64,000 bases of DNA from Blasia pusilla (taxonomy: Eukaryota > Marchantiophyta > Marchantiopsida > Blasiales), in the NCBI GenBank assembly GCA_050084515.1, contig CM114275.1, positions 7,192,001 to 7,256,000 of the forward strand, given 5' to 3'. The stretch's first letter is position 1; each line of letters begins with the position of its first letter. The translations under genes and the position numbers were made by a program. Positions 23,105-32,006 of this stretch are shown here, in pieces. The notes under the pieces were generated by a model. That model was not told the origin of the DNA. It made no database searches and saw only the letters and a program-made list of their open reading frames with translations.

Positions 23105-24251
23105 GTGCAGACCGCGTGGAGCAAGGCATTTGCACCAGAGTGTGACGGGTCTGAGGAACCCGAGGTAGCAGGGAGTGCTACGATGACACCCTTGGATACC
23201 ACACCCATTGTGTGGTGTATCCTAGAGGAGGGTATTCGAGTGTTAGATCTCTTTGGAGGGATTAGCACCGTGTTAGTTGTTGTTTTGCAAGCATGAGTGC
23301 GAGTGCAGCAGAACCTGTATGTGGATAGTGATGATGTTGCAAGGCGCGTCTCACTACAACATGTGTCACAATTACGCCTACATTTTCTTGACTTATTGTC
23401 TGTGTCTGCGATACTGGGGTACCAGAGTTCTTTACCAAGGGATATGTCGTTGCTGGGGGCATAGGACTTAGACCAGTTAGGCACCATTGATTTGGTCATT
23501 TTCGGTTGGCCATGTCAAGGCCAACCGAGTGCTGGACGAGGCAACGGGTTGGCTGACACTCGATCGAGGTTGTTTTGGGAGATTTTGAGGATCTTACAGT
23601 AGTTGCAAGAGCACCAGTCTCATTCTCCAGCCTACATTTTGGAGAATGTGCCAATCTTAGGAGACTCTAGGTCACGCGTGGTGACGAGTGTTACGGAGGG
23701 CATATGCGAGAGTGGAGCGCCCCTCCCATTTATTAGTGGATTTCATTCTGGATCCAGGTCGTCGCTCATAGGCAATGAGGCATGATGATTGACCACCGTT
23801 GAGTGTGGTCAACAGGGTAGGCAAGCCGTGGGCAGCCTTTCCCACGTTTGTGAGTTTTCCCACTTCCTATGCATACAAGGAGGCCGGTCCTGGCTTGGTT
23901 TGGGATGACCAGGTTCAGCGGTTGGTGGAGCCCAACGCCGACGAGAGAGAGCGGGCGATGGGATTTCCCACAGGAGTGACAGCAGTACTGTCACTATCAG
24001 AGGCATCACGACGCCATGTCTTGGGTCATGCGATGGACCTAAACTGCTTGACATGGATCTTCAGCTTGGGATTGGCTGAGCAACGTTATATGAGATCGCG
24101 ACAGATCACATCGGTTACGTTGGTGAGCCCCATGCCTACCGAGACGGTGGAGGCAGTGGCTGGGGGCGAGACTCGAGAAGATCGACACACCAGGGGAGAT
24201 TGGGAGACCCTTGGACTTCTTGGGATGTTTTGCAGGTACGCCAGGAGATGA
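23105..24251 (+). pseudogene. DNA (cytosine-5) methyltransferase domain inside the Ty3/Gypsy polyprotein
   Basis: Between protease and RT. In one frame (23105-23785): motif I-like VLDLFGGIST (23240-23269), VDSDDVARR, IDLVIFGWPCQGQPSAGRG (motif IV, catalytic cysteine codon 23513-23515), NGLADTRSRLFWEILRIL, YILENVPILGDSRSR (motif VI ENV at 23642-23650), then HSGSRSSLI as a possible motif VIII. After a frameshift near 23780, 23799-24090 gives AYKEAGPGLVWDD, ERERAMGFPTG (motif IX-like) and ASRRHVLGHAMDLN (motif X-like). Motif order and content match C5-methyltransferases, which move a methyl group from S-adenosylmethionine to cytosine. Three in-frame stops (TGA 23294, TAG 23462, TAG 23600) plus the frameshift inactivate it. 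M1 and P-A lack the domain. Cytosine methyltransferases in retrotransposons are known from Symbiodinium and Klebsormidium. Confidence 0.88.
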
Positions 24252-24519
24252 TAGCCACAGCATCGAGCATGGTTCCGGGCACTGCATGTGGAGGAGATCA
24301 GAGTTTGCACTTGGCTGCACGAGAGCGGTTGAGTGTTGTTGTTTAAGACGGGGTTGCACCATAGCAACCACCGATATCCGCACCGGAGAGTCCTACCGTA
24401 ATCACGATGGAGACTTGGGAGCCAGATATGGGCCCTAAGTTGACAGGAGGAGAGCGGCGCTGAATACATCAGTTCCTAAGGAGTTATAGGAGCTGCTTTG
24501 CGTTTAGCATGGAGGATTT

Positions 24520-25330
24520 GGGTACGTTGAAGGGACCGGGGATCCGCATTGAGTTGTCGAGTAATACGCTGATCTTCCGAAGACCCTACAGGTAGAGTGA
24601 TATGGAGAAGGCTCTAATTCAGTGTAGGAGCCAGGACTTGTGGAGATGTTGCATGGGGAGTATGCATCTGCCACTGTCATGCCCGCCAAGAAGGATGTGC
24701 ATGGCAACTGGATGGATAGGCAGATGTGTGGAGATTACTGACCTATCAATCCACAGACAAAGTCCGATAGGTATGCCATGCCCATCCTTGAGGAGATCTT
24801 TGATGCGATTGGTCACGCAAAGGTCTTTAGTTCATTGGATTTATGAGCCGGATACCATCAGCTACCTGTCAGATTGGAGGACAGGTAGAAGACGGCATTT
24901 TGGGGCATCGATCCTCACCGGAAGGATTGTTTGTATCAGTGGCGATTCTTACCATTTGGGTTAAAGAATGCCGCAGTTGAGTTTCAGAGGGTCATGGATA
25001 GGATCTTGGCTGGTCTGGACTTTGCTAGGTGTTATATTGATGACATCGTAGTCTTTAGTGCCATGGTTGAGGAGCATGAGCAACGTCGAGAGGAGGTGTT
25101 TTAACTATTGCAATTACATGGGCTGAAGCTACATCCAGGCAAGTGCAAGTTCTTCTACGACCAGATTGAGCACTTGGGTCATACGATATACCCAGGGGGC
25201 CTTGGTGTTCGGCAGACGAAGGTAGAGGCTATCTCACGCATCCCACGCCCTACAGATGTGAGTCGTGTTCGCGCATTCATGGGATTGGCAAACTTCTATC
25301 GGCGGTACGTCAAGGGATTCAGTTCGATTG
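24520..25330 (+). pseudogene. Reverse transcriptase of P-B
   Basis: Landmarks in order: GPGIRIELSS, IFRRPYR, MPAKKDVHGNWMDRQMCGDY, SSLDL then AGYHQLPV, LPFGLKNAAVEFQRVMDRIL, the catalytic CYIDDIVVFS, LHGLKLHPGKCKFF, HLGHTIYPGGLGV and FMGLANFYRRYVKGF. TGA codons at 24739-24741 and 24844-24846 sit where M1 has arginine (CGDYRPIN, LDLRAGYHQ), so they are probably CGA-to-TGA changes. The YIDD core is intact. The linker from the methyltransferase (about 24250-24520) has no recognised domain. Confidence 0.85.
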
Positions 25331-26174
25331 CAAAGCCGCTGACCTTGCTGACCAAGGTGGATCACGAGTGGCACTGGGGGGATGAGCACGAGCAAGCATT
25401 TCAATTGCTCAAGGAAAGGTTGACATATGCGCCCATCTGGAGGAGACCGATCAGGGGGCGTCCTTTCCAGTTGCACACAGATTGGAGCATGTTGGGGCTT
25501 GGAGCGGTGCTCACCCAGCATGATGATGAGGGTAGAGAGTTCATAGTGGCTTACGCTACCCGCTCGAACAACGCTGTAGAGGCGAAGTATAGCTCGTATG
25601 AGGATGAGTTCTTGGCTGTAGTATGGGCTGTAGCGCATTTCAGGTGTTACTTATTCGGCAACCCCTTTGTCATCATCACTGATCATCAACCACTGAAGTG
25701 GTTGATGGAGTCCGGCAAGCTTACATATTGACGTTTGCGCCCATCTTGAGGAGATCGATCAGGGGGCGTCCTTTCCAATTGCACATAGATTGGAGCATGT
25801 TGGGGCTTGGAGCAGTGCTCACCCAGCATGATGATGAGGGTAGAGAGTTCGTGGTGGCTTACGCTAGCCGCTCGAACAACGCTGTAGAGGCGAAGTACAT
25901 CTCGTATGAGAGTGAGAGCTTGGCTGCAGTGTGGGCTGTCGCGCATTTCAGGTGTTACTTATTCGTCAATCCCTTTGTCATCATCACTGATCATCAACCA
26001 CTGAAGTGGTTGATGGAGTCCGAAAAGCTTACAGGGAAGCTTGCGAAATGGGCTCTGTTGCTGCAGAAGTATGATTTTCAGGTGGTACATAGACCTGGGA
26101 CGCTCAACCAGGATGCAGATGGGTTGAGTCGTAACCCATGCTCGAGTCAGCGAGATGGGACTGGAGCTCGATGA
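25331..26174 (+). pseudogene. RNase H of P-B with 308-bp internal duplication
   Basis: First pass: HTDWSMLGLGAVLTQHDDEG, EFIVAYATRSNNAVEAKYSS, AVVWAVAHFRCYLFGNPFVI, DHQPLKWLMESGKL. At about 25729 the DNA jumps back and repeats the same 308 bp (period 25429 to 25737; end ttaca at 25721 and 26029), then continues through KLAKWALLLQKYDFQVVHRP and LNQDADGLSRNPC. 308 is not a multiple of three, so the duplication shifts the frame. The two units have diverged, so it is not an assembly stutter. RNase H would remove template RNA during reverse transcription. Confidence 0.85.
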
Positions 26175-27630
26175 CATGGAGAGAGTGATGAGGAGTCAGT
26201 GCCAGGATGGCACGCGTCGCCCTTATTTAGGCATGTTGGCTATGGAGAGCCATAGTGTGGAGACTTCGATGGCGAGGTCTAGTGGAGAGTCCTTGGATCC
26301 CGAGGCCAGTGAGGAGACCACATGTGGCCGAGATATTCATGATGATGGAGTAGTCTTTGAGTACCTTCGTACTGGTTGCGTTGCGAGCACCGTGGGTGCT
26401 AGAGAGCGGGATCGGATCCTACTACGGGCCAGACGATTCCGTTGGGAGGGGATACATGTTTTGAGGGTTTGGGAGGATGGTAGTGTACACATAGTGCCAC
26501 ATCCTTTGCAAAGAGCACGACTAGTGCAGCATGCCCACGAGGGGTTGGGTCACTTTGGGATGAAGCGGACGTACAACTTGCTCCAGATTCAGTATTGGTG
26601 GCGAGGCATGCAGACTGACGTTCAGCAGTTTGTTGCCATGTGCATGGTGTGTGATCGGGTCCGAGCATCGTTCAATGCTCTGACTCCACACTTGCATCCA
26701 TTACCAATCATGGGCTTAGGGTATAGATGGATTTTGGATTTTGCAGGACCTTTTCCTTTTACGGAGCGTCACAGTCGTTATGTGTTGGTGATAGTCGAGC
26801 ACTTCTTGAAGTGGATCGAGTTGGTTGCATTTCCTGACAAAGCGAGTGAGGGAGTAGCTTATGCCTTCCTTGATAGAGTGCTGAGTCATTACGGTGCACC
26901 GGATGAGGTGTTGACAGACCAAGGTACCGAGTTTCGCGGTGAGTTCCAGGCCTTGTGTCATCAGGCGCTGATCAACCATCGCACGACTTCGCAAGATCAT
27001 CCCAAGGCGGATGGATTAGCACAGAGAGTTGTGCATACGTTGAAGAAGGGTTTATGCAAGTATGGCTTGCTGAGAGGTCACCTAGGAGATTGGGACCTCC
27101 AGTTTCCATGGTTGGCGATGGGATATAGATTCAGCAGACAGGCATCCTTAGCGTCTTTTTCACCGTACTTGCTACTTTATGGCCGAGAGCTAGATTTACC
27201 TGCGGCCATTCGTCAAGATGTTGGTGAGGTGCTAGACCTTGATGACCCAGATGTATGGATGCGAGCATGTTCTCAGAGGGCTGAGTTGTTTTGGAGAGTG
27301 ATGCCCATGGCGTTTGAGAACTTGGCGATTGTGCAGCATCAGGATACGTTGAGGTATGCGACTATTCGGGGTGGTGGTTATCGATCAACTATCCGGAGGT
27401 TTCATCAAGGAGATTATGTCTACTTGCAGCAGAGGGTACCGACGACGTTGGATATGACTGCAGGGCGCACTATCCTGAGAGTGCGTAACGTTTTGCCATC
27501 GGGTGTTCTCTTGTTGGAGGGGCGCGATGGTATGGTATGGAAGGACCATGTGCGTTATTGTACGCCATGTCACCTTCCTAACATTGATGGTACGGTAGAT
27601 CCGAGCTCAACAGTAGTTCTTGCAGGCTTG
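26155..27630 (+). pseudogene. Integrase of P-B
   Basis: A single long frame. Linker with DIHDDGVVFEYLRTGCVAST; zinc-binding HAHEGLGHFG...CMVCDRVRA (residues about 124-170); catalytic core with the first Asp in ILDFAGP (about 193), second in LTDQGTEF (about 252), and the expected Glu in ADGLAQRVV replaced by Gln (CAG, 27022-27024) where P-A, P-C and M1 keep Glu. A C-terminal domain follows (DPDVWMRACSQRAELFWRV, RTILRVRNVLPSGVLLLEG) and leads into the PHD finger. It would insert the cDNA; the E-to-Q change alone should abolish this. Confidence 0.85.
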
Positions 27631-27633
27631 CTT

Positions 27634-27774
27634 TGTATGTTGTATGGTTCTGCTCGTGGTGCGGCCACGATGCTAATCTGTGATGGATGTTCGAGAAGTT
27701 GGCATATGGCATGTCTGACGCCACCTCTCACTAAGGTTCCTTGGGGATGATGGATGTGTCCCACATGTACATAG
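27634..27774 (+). pseudogene. C-terminal PHD finger of P-B integrase
   Basis: In frame with integrase: C-M-L-Y, then ATMLICDGCSRSWHMACLTPP, a TGA at 27748-27750, then WMCPTC and the closing TAG (27772-27774). The spacing C-x2-(C)-x(n)-C-x2-C-x4-H-x2-C-x(n)-W-x-C-x2-C is the C4HC3 PHD pattern with the second cysteine mutated to tyrosine. PHD fingers often read histone H3 tail methylation, so the module may steer integration; that role is inference. P-C keeps all eight ligands across a frameshift. It replaces the chromodomain used by chromoviruses. Confidence 0.8.
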
Positions 27775-27904
27775 AGGAGATACTAGGCATGTTTTGATTC
27801 CGAATTTTTCTGTGACATGGATGACAAGAAGGCGACTAACAATGGGGCCACATGACCACCCGGCCTTTATGCTCTTAGGGTCCTAGAGATGTATGTCGTG
27901 GCAG

Positions 27905-28248
27905 GTAGGGATAGATGGCTCAAGGAGAAAGAGCTTGAGAGCTCATTCTCTCTTTGTTGAACCTCTTGGCATGAGGCAGCGGAGCTATGGTCCCTTGCCT
28001 TGTGAGTGTAACCCAAGCCTCTCATTAGGAGAGTGGGTTTGGTTTGACATGAGAGAGAGAGTGCACACCTTTGAGAGATATGGTGTGAGATGGTATAGAG
28101 AGAGATTGGATCTTACTTTATTGGAGATATTTTGATACTTCTCGCCTCTGTGTTTGGATGCCATGAGTTAGCATGGGATCGTGCGTGTTTTTGTGTGTTT
28201 CGGTGACAGCGATGTATGTTGTGTAGCGATGTGTATGCATACGATAAG
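27905..28248 (+). repeat. LTR/leader fragment plus terminal-repeat-like module after P-B
   Basis: 27905-28130 matches 14762-14985 of the P-A leader (GGAGCTTGAGAGCTCAT, GTGTAACCCAAGCCTCTCAT, GAGTGGGTTTGGTTTGAC). It is followed at about 28149-28243 by a TGTGTTTGG...GCGATGTATGTTGTGTAGCG...CATACGATA block similar in its right half to the repeated module of the P-C LTR. It is probably a truncated 3' end of P-B, disrupted before the next fragment. Confidence 0.5.
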
Positions 28249-28664
28249 ATATTGGTGAGGTGTTGAACCTTGATGACCCTGATGTATGGATGCGAGCATG
28301 TTCTGAGAGGGCTGAGTTGTTTCGGAGAGTGATGCCCATGGCGTTTGAGAACTTGGCGATTGCGCAACATCGAGATACGTTGAGGTATGCGACTATTCGG
28401 GGAGGTGGTTATCGACCTACTATCCGGAAGTTTCATTAGTGAGACTATATCTACTTGCAGCAGACGACACCCAAGACGTTGGATGTGACTACAGGACGCA
28501 CCATCTTGAGAGTGCGTGAGGTTTTGCCATCCGGTGTTCTCTTATTGGAGGGACACGATGGTATGCTTTGGAAGAACCATGTGCGTAATTGTGCGCCATG
28601 TCATCTTCTGAACATTGAAGGCACATTTGATCTGACCTTAGCAATAGTTTCTGCAGGCTTGCGG
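28249..28664 (+). pseudogene. Integrase C-terminal fragment fused to RT of P-C
   Basis: Encodes GEVLNLDDPDVWMRACSERA, MAFENLAIAQHRDTLRYAT, TILRVREVLPSGVLLLEGHD and CHLLNIEGTFDL, the integrase tail that normally precedes the PHD finger. At about 28664 it switches directly to RT sequence (PFGLKNALAEFQRVMDRIL). The order tail-then-RT is impossible in an intact element, so this is a deletion or recombination junction between copies. Confidence 0.8.
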
Positions 28665-29060
28665 TGTACCATTTGGATTGAAGAACGCACTTGCAGAGTT
28701 TCAGAGAGTGATGGATAGGATTCTGGCTGGCTTGGATTTTGTAGGATGTTACATAGATGATATTCTTATCTTTAGTTCCACGGTTGAGGAGCATGAGCGA
28801 CACTTGGAGGAGGTATTTCGGCGATTGCATTTACATGGACTGAAGTTACATCCAAGCAAGTGCAGATTCTTTGAGGAGCAGATTGAGTACTTGGGACACA
28901 CCATATACCTGAGTGGGTTAGGCGTTTAGCAGACCAAGGTAGAGGCTATTGCGCAGATTCCACGCCCTACAGATGTGAGTTGAGTCCGAGCATTTCTTGG
29001 ATTGGCGAACTTCTATCAACGGTATATCAAGGGTTTTAGTGCGATCGCAAAGTCTTTGAC
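28665..29060 (+). pseudogene. RT palm/thumb fragment of P-C
   Basis: Carries PFGLKNALAEFQRVMDRIL, the catalytic CYIDDILIFSSTVEEHERH, LHGLKLHPSKCRFFEEQIEY, GHTIYLSGLGV and, after a TAG near 28927, QTKVEAIAQIPRPTDVS and FLGLANFYQRYIKGFSAIAK. The N-terminal RT motifs are missing because of the upstream fusion. The YIDD active site is intact. Confidence 0.85.
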
Positions 29061-29084
29061 CTTGTTGACGAGACTTGATCAGGT

Positions 29085-29699
29085 TTGGTTGTGGGAGATG
29101 ATCAAGAGCAAGCATTTCAAGAGCTCATGGACAGGTTGACGTCCTCACTCATTTTACATAGACCGGTTATGGGTCGCCCATTCCAGTTACATACGGATTG
29201 GAGCATGTTGGGTCTAGGAGCAGTGCTTACTCAGAGAGATGACGAGGAGAGGGAGTTCGTTGTGGCTTACGCGAGCCAATCAAACAACATTGCAGAGGCA
29301 AAGTACAACTCCTACGAGGAAGAGTGCTTGGCTGCAGTGTGGGCCGTGGCACATTTCAGGTGCTATTTATTCGGCAACCCTTTCACACTTATCAGTGATC
29401 ATCAACCGTTGAGGTGGTTGATGGAGTCCGACAAGCTTACGGGAAAGCTTTCCAGGTGGGCTCTATTACTATAGGAGTATGAGTTTGAGGTGGTTCATAG
29501 GCCAGGTTGGCTGAACCAAGATGCGGATGGGTTGAGTCGTAACCCATGTCCGAGTCAAAGAGACGACACAAGAGCTCGATGGCACGGAGAGAGTGATGAG
29601 AAGATGATGTCCGGTTGGCACGCATCTGCCTATCTTTGTTGGTTGACTATGGCAGGTCAGCCACAGTTGATGACTCTAGTGGTGGGGTTGGATGATTAG
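29085..29699 (+). pseudogene. RNase H and linker of P-C
   Basis: Encodes LHTDWSMLGLGAVLTQRDDE, FVVAYASQSNNIAEAKYNS, YEEECLAAVWAVAHFRCYLF, ISDHQPLRWLMESDKLTGKL, then after a TAG near 29474 EVVHRPGWLNQDADGLSRNP and WHGESDEKMMSGWHASAYL. No duplication here, unlike P-B. The DHQPL and NQDADGLSR blocks are standard Ty3/Gypsy RNase H marks. Confidence 0.85.
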
Positions 29700-29719
29700 T
29701 CTTTGGATCCGGAGGTTAG

Positions 29720-31029
29720 TGAGGAGGCAACAAGTGGTCGTGATATCCATGACGACGTGGAGGTTGTGGAGTTCTTGCGCACTGGCGTCATTGCGAGTAC
29801 AATGAGTGCTAGGGAGCGGGATCGGATCCTACAGAGAGCCAAGAGGTTCAGGTGAGAGGGGACTCACATTTTGCGGGTATGGGGAGATGGTAGGATACAA
29901 GTGGTACCTCATCCTTCCCAGAAAGCACGTGTAGTGCGATATGCCCATGAGGAGTTGGGACATTTCGGAGTAAAGCGTTCTTACAACTTACTCCAGGTTC
30001 AGTATTGGTGGCGTGGCATGCATACTGGGGTACAGCAGTTTGTGGCCAGATGTATGGTATGTGACAAAGTGCGAGCATCCTTCAATGCTCCTACTCCGCA
30101 GTTACATCCTTTTCTGATTATGGGTTTAGGTTATCGGTGGAGTTTAGACTTTGCGGGACCTTTGCCATTGACGGGGCGTCATCATAGGTACGTGTTGGTC
30201 ATGGTGGAGCATTTCTCCAAGTGGATAGAGTTGGTGGCACTACTAGACAAGGCAAGCGAGGGAACAACTTATGCGTTTCTAGATCGTGTGCTTAGTCACT
30301 TTGGTGCACCGGCGGAGGTGTTGACTGACCAGGGTACGGAGTTCAGGGGAGAGTTTCACGCCTTGTGTGATCAAGCGTTGATAGATCACTGCACCACGTC
30401 CAGAGATCATCCTGAGGCGGATGGGTTGGCGGAGAGAGTGGTACAGACGGTGAAGAAAGGATTGCGCAAGTATGGCTTGCAGCGGGGACAATTGAGGGAG
30501 TGGGACCTACAGTTGCCATGGTTGGCTATGGGTTATCGCTTTAGTTGGCAGGCATCCTTGGCGTCATTTTCACCGTACTTTTTGCTCTTTGGGAGAGAGC
30601 CAGATTTGACATGACATGGCGGAGGTGTTAGATCTTGATAATCCAGATGTGTGGGTACAAGCATGTTCTCAGAGGGCAGAAGTTTTTTGTAGAGTTATGC
30701 CTATGACCTTTGAGAACTTAGCTATTGCCCATCATAGAGATACATTGAGGTACGCGACCATTTGTGGAGGAGGTTATCGTCCAAGGATTAGGAGGTTTCA
30801 TCCTAGAGATTACGTGTATTTACAGCAGGCGGCACCCACAACCCTAGATGTCACTGTAGGGCGCACGATCCTACGTGTGCGCGAGGTATTACCGACCGGA
30901 GTCCTCATGTTGGAGGGACAGGATGGTATGGTTTAGAAGGATCATGTGCGCAATTGTGCGCCATGTCATCTTCCGAATGTAGATGGGACGGTGGATCCGA
31001 GCTTGGCAGTGGTACCTACAGGCTTGAGG
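29720..31029 (+). pseudogene. Integrase of P-C
   Basis: Linker (DIHDDVEVVEFLRTGVIAST), zinc-binding region (AHEELGHFGVKRSYNLL...RCMVCDKVRA), core with SLDFAGPLPL, LTDQGTEFRGEF and EADGLAERVVQT (the D, D and E all present), then the C-terminal domain (30616-31029: DVWVQACSQRAEVFCRV, YLQQAAPTTLDVTVGRT, LRVREVLPTGVLMLEGQDG, CHLPNVDGTVDPSL). Stops near 29697, 29853, 30615 and 30936 break the frame. The core between 29871 and 30614 is one open frame. Confidence 0.85.
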
Positions 31030-31175
31030 TGTATGTTGTGCGGATCTGCGAGCGATGCAGCCACCATGTTGGTATGTGATGGTTGTTCTCAAGGGTGGCA
31101 TATGTCATGTCTGACCCCCCCCCTTCTCTTGATGTGGTTCCCACATAACGATGGATGTGTCCGAGATGTGTATAG
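31030..31175 (+). pseudogene. PHD finger of P-C
   Basis: Begins CMLCGSASDAATMLVCDGC (31030 onward), then WHMSCLTPP; a frameshift in the C-run near 31120 moves the last pair to another frame, where WMCPRCV and a TAG (31173-31175) end the protein. All eight C4HC3 ligands are therefore present at the DNA level. Position and closing residues match P-B, so the finger is a fixed part of the family's polyprotein. Confidence 0.82.
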
Positions 31176-31253
31176 GGTAGTAGGTCATGTCAGAGAGATG
31201 TGATATTTTCTATCTGGAGTTGGGGGGATCCAATTGCCAGCTAGGGGGGCGGT

Positions 31254-32006
31254 TGTGTGATCTCCATGTATATGTATGAGTTGATTTTTGTACATCTGTG
31301 GATCGACCCGTATGTGGGGGAGATCGGTGGTGTGTGGTGTAGATGTGACCAGCGATGTATGTTGTGTAGCAATATGTATACGCACGACAGCTATCACATC
31401 TGAGTAGCCGATAGGCCGAGATCTATCGTGGATAGGGCGTAGGAGCCAGCGGAATATCTTGAGTGTAACTTTGTCCCACGGTGTTGGATGAGGTTGAGGA
31501 TATGTCCATTGTGTCAGGAACGTCATTTCTGACTATCATGTTGAGGTCTTTCACAGCCGGGTGACTTGTTGACCACATCACCCGCCCCTGGTAACCTGTG
31601 CGCGCAGGTTACCAAGGAGAGGGCTATTTTTAGGGGAAGAGCCTTTTGGCTCTTCCCAACCCTATATAAGAGAGGAAGATGGCTTTCCTAAGCCATCTTT
31701 CTCATGTTGGGCCGTTGGAGCACCTCCTTTGTATGTGTGTGAGATAGGACTAGGGTGCTAGTGTCTGGATTCCTTGATAGCACAGGATGGACGAGGTTCG
31801 ATATGCCGATGTAGATTGAGGAGTGGAGTTTTAGGCCGGGTGTGCTATTTTTACTACTCTTTATTTTTGTTGTGTGATCTCCATGTATATGTATGAGTTG
31901 ATTTTTTTGCATGTGTGGATCGACCCGTGTGTGGGGAAGATCGGTGTTGTGTGGTGTAGATGTGACCAACGATGTATGTTGTGTAGCGATATATATGCGC
32001 ACGACA
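31254..32006 (+). repeat. LTR of P-C with direct repeats at both ends
   Basis: Starts TGTGTGATC right after a polypurine tract and ends CGACA. Its first 136 bp (31254-31389) recur as its last 136 bp (31871-32006) with few changes. Between them lies a core of about 480 bp with a TATATAA box (31663-31669) and three short stem-loops. Alternatives are that the true LTR is only the 136-bp module, or that a second truncated LTR follows. P-D and M1 show the same module-core-module layout. Confidence 0.6.
31663..31669 (+). promoter_or_regulatory. TATA box of the P-C LTR
   Basis: TATATAA within CCCTATATAAGAGAGG, in the LTR core. It is preceded by a perfect 10-bp stem (31634-31643 with 31648-31657, TTTT loop) and followed by an 8-bp stem (31678-31685 with 31690-31697). 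Position and sequence suit an RNA polymerase II start in the U3/R region. Confidence 0.6.

Larger units (their letters stand above)
18186..27780 (+). mobile_element. Ty3/Gypsy copy P-B: gag-PR-DNA methyltransferase-RT-RH-IN-PHD
   Basis: The fullest copy of the family in the window. Order: leader (18186-20400), gag (20421-21218), two zinc knuckles (21392-21541), linker, protease (about 22430-22905), cytosine-5 methyltransferase (23219-24075), RT (24520-25330), RNase H (25331-26130, with an internal 308-bp duplication), integrase (26155-27600) and PHD finger (27634-27774), ending at a TAG. RT before integrase identifies Ty3/Gypsy order. Several stops and frameshifts make it inactive. A 3' LTR-like fragment (27905-28130) and a terminal-repeat-like segment (28149-28243) follow. 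Confidence 0.85.
28665..32006 (+). mobile_element. Ty3/Gypsy copy P-C, 5'-truncated, with LTR
   Basis: Starts inside RT (28665) and runs through RNase H, integrase, PHD finger and a polypurine tract (CTAGGGGGGCGG, about 31241-31252) into an LTR (31254-32006). gag, protease, any methyltransferase and the RT fingers are missing. Domains are closely related to P-B but better preserved. The next sequence (32007 on) is pre-RT sequence of another copy, so P-C may sit inside it. Confidence 0.8.
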
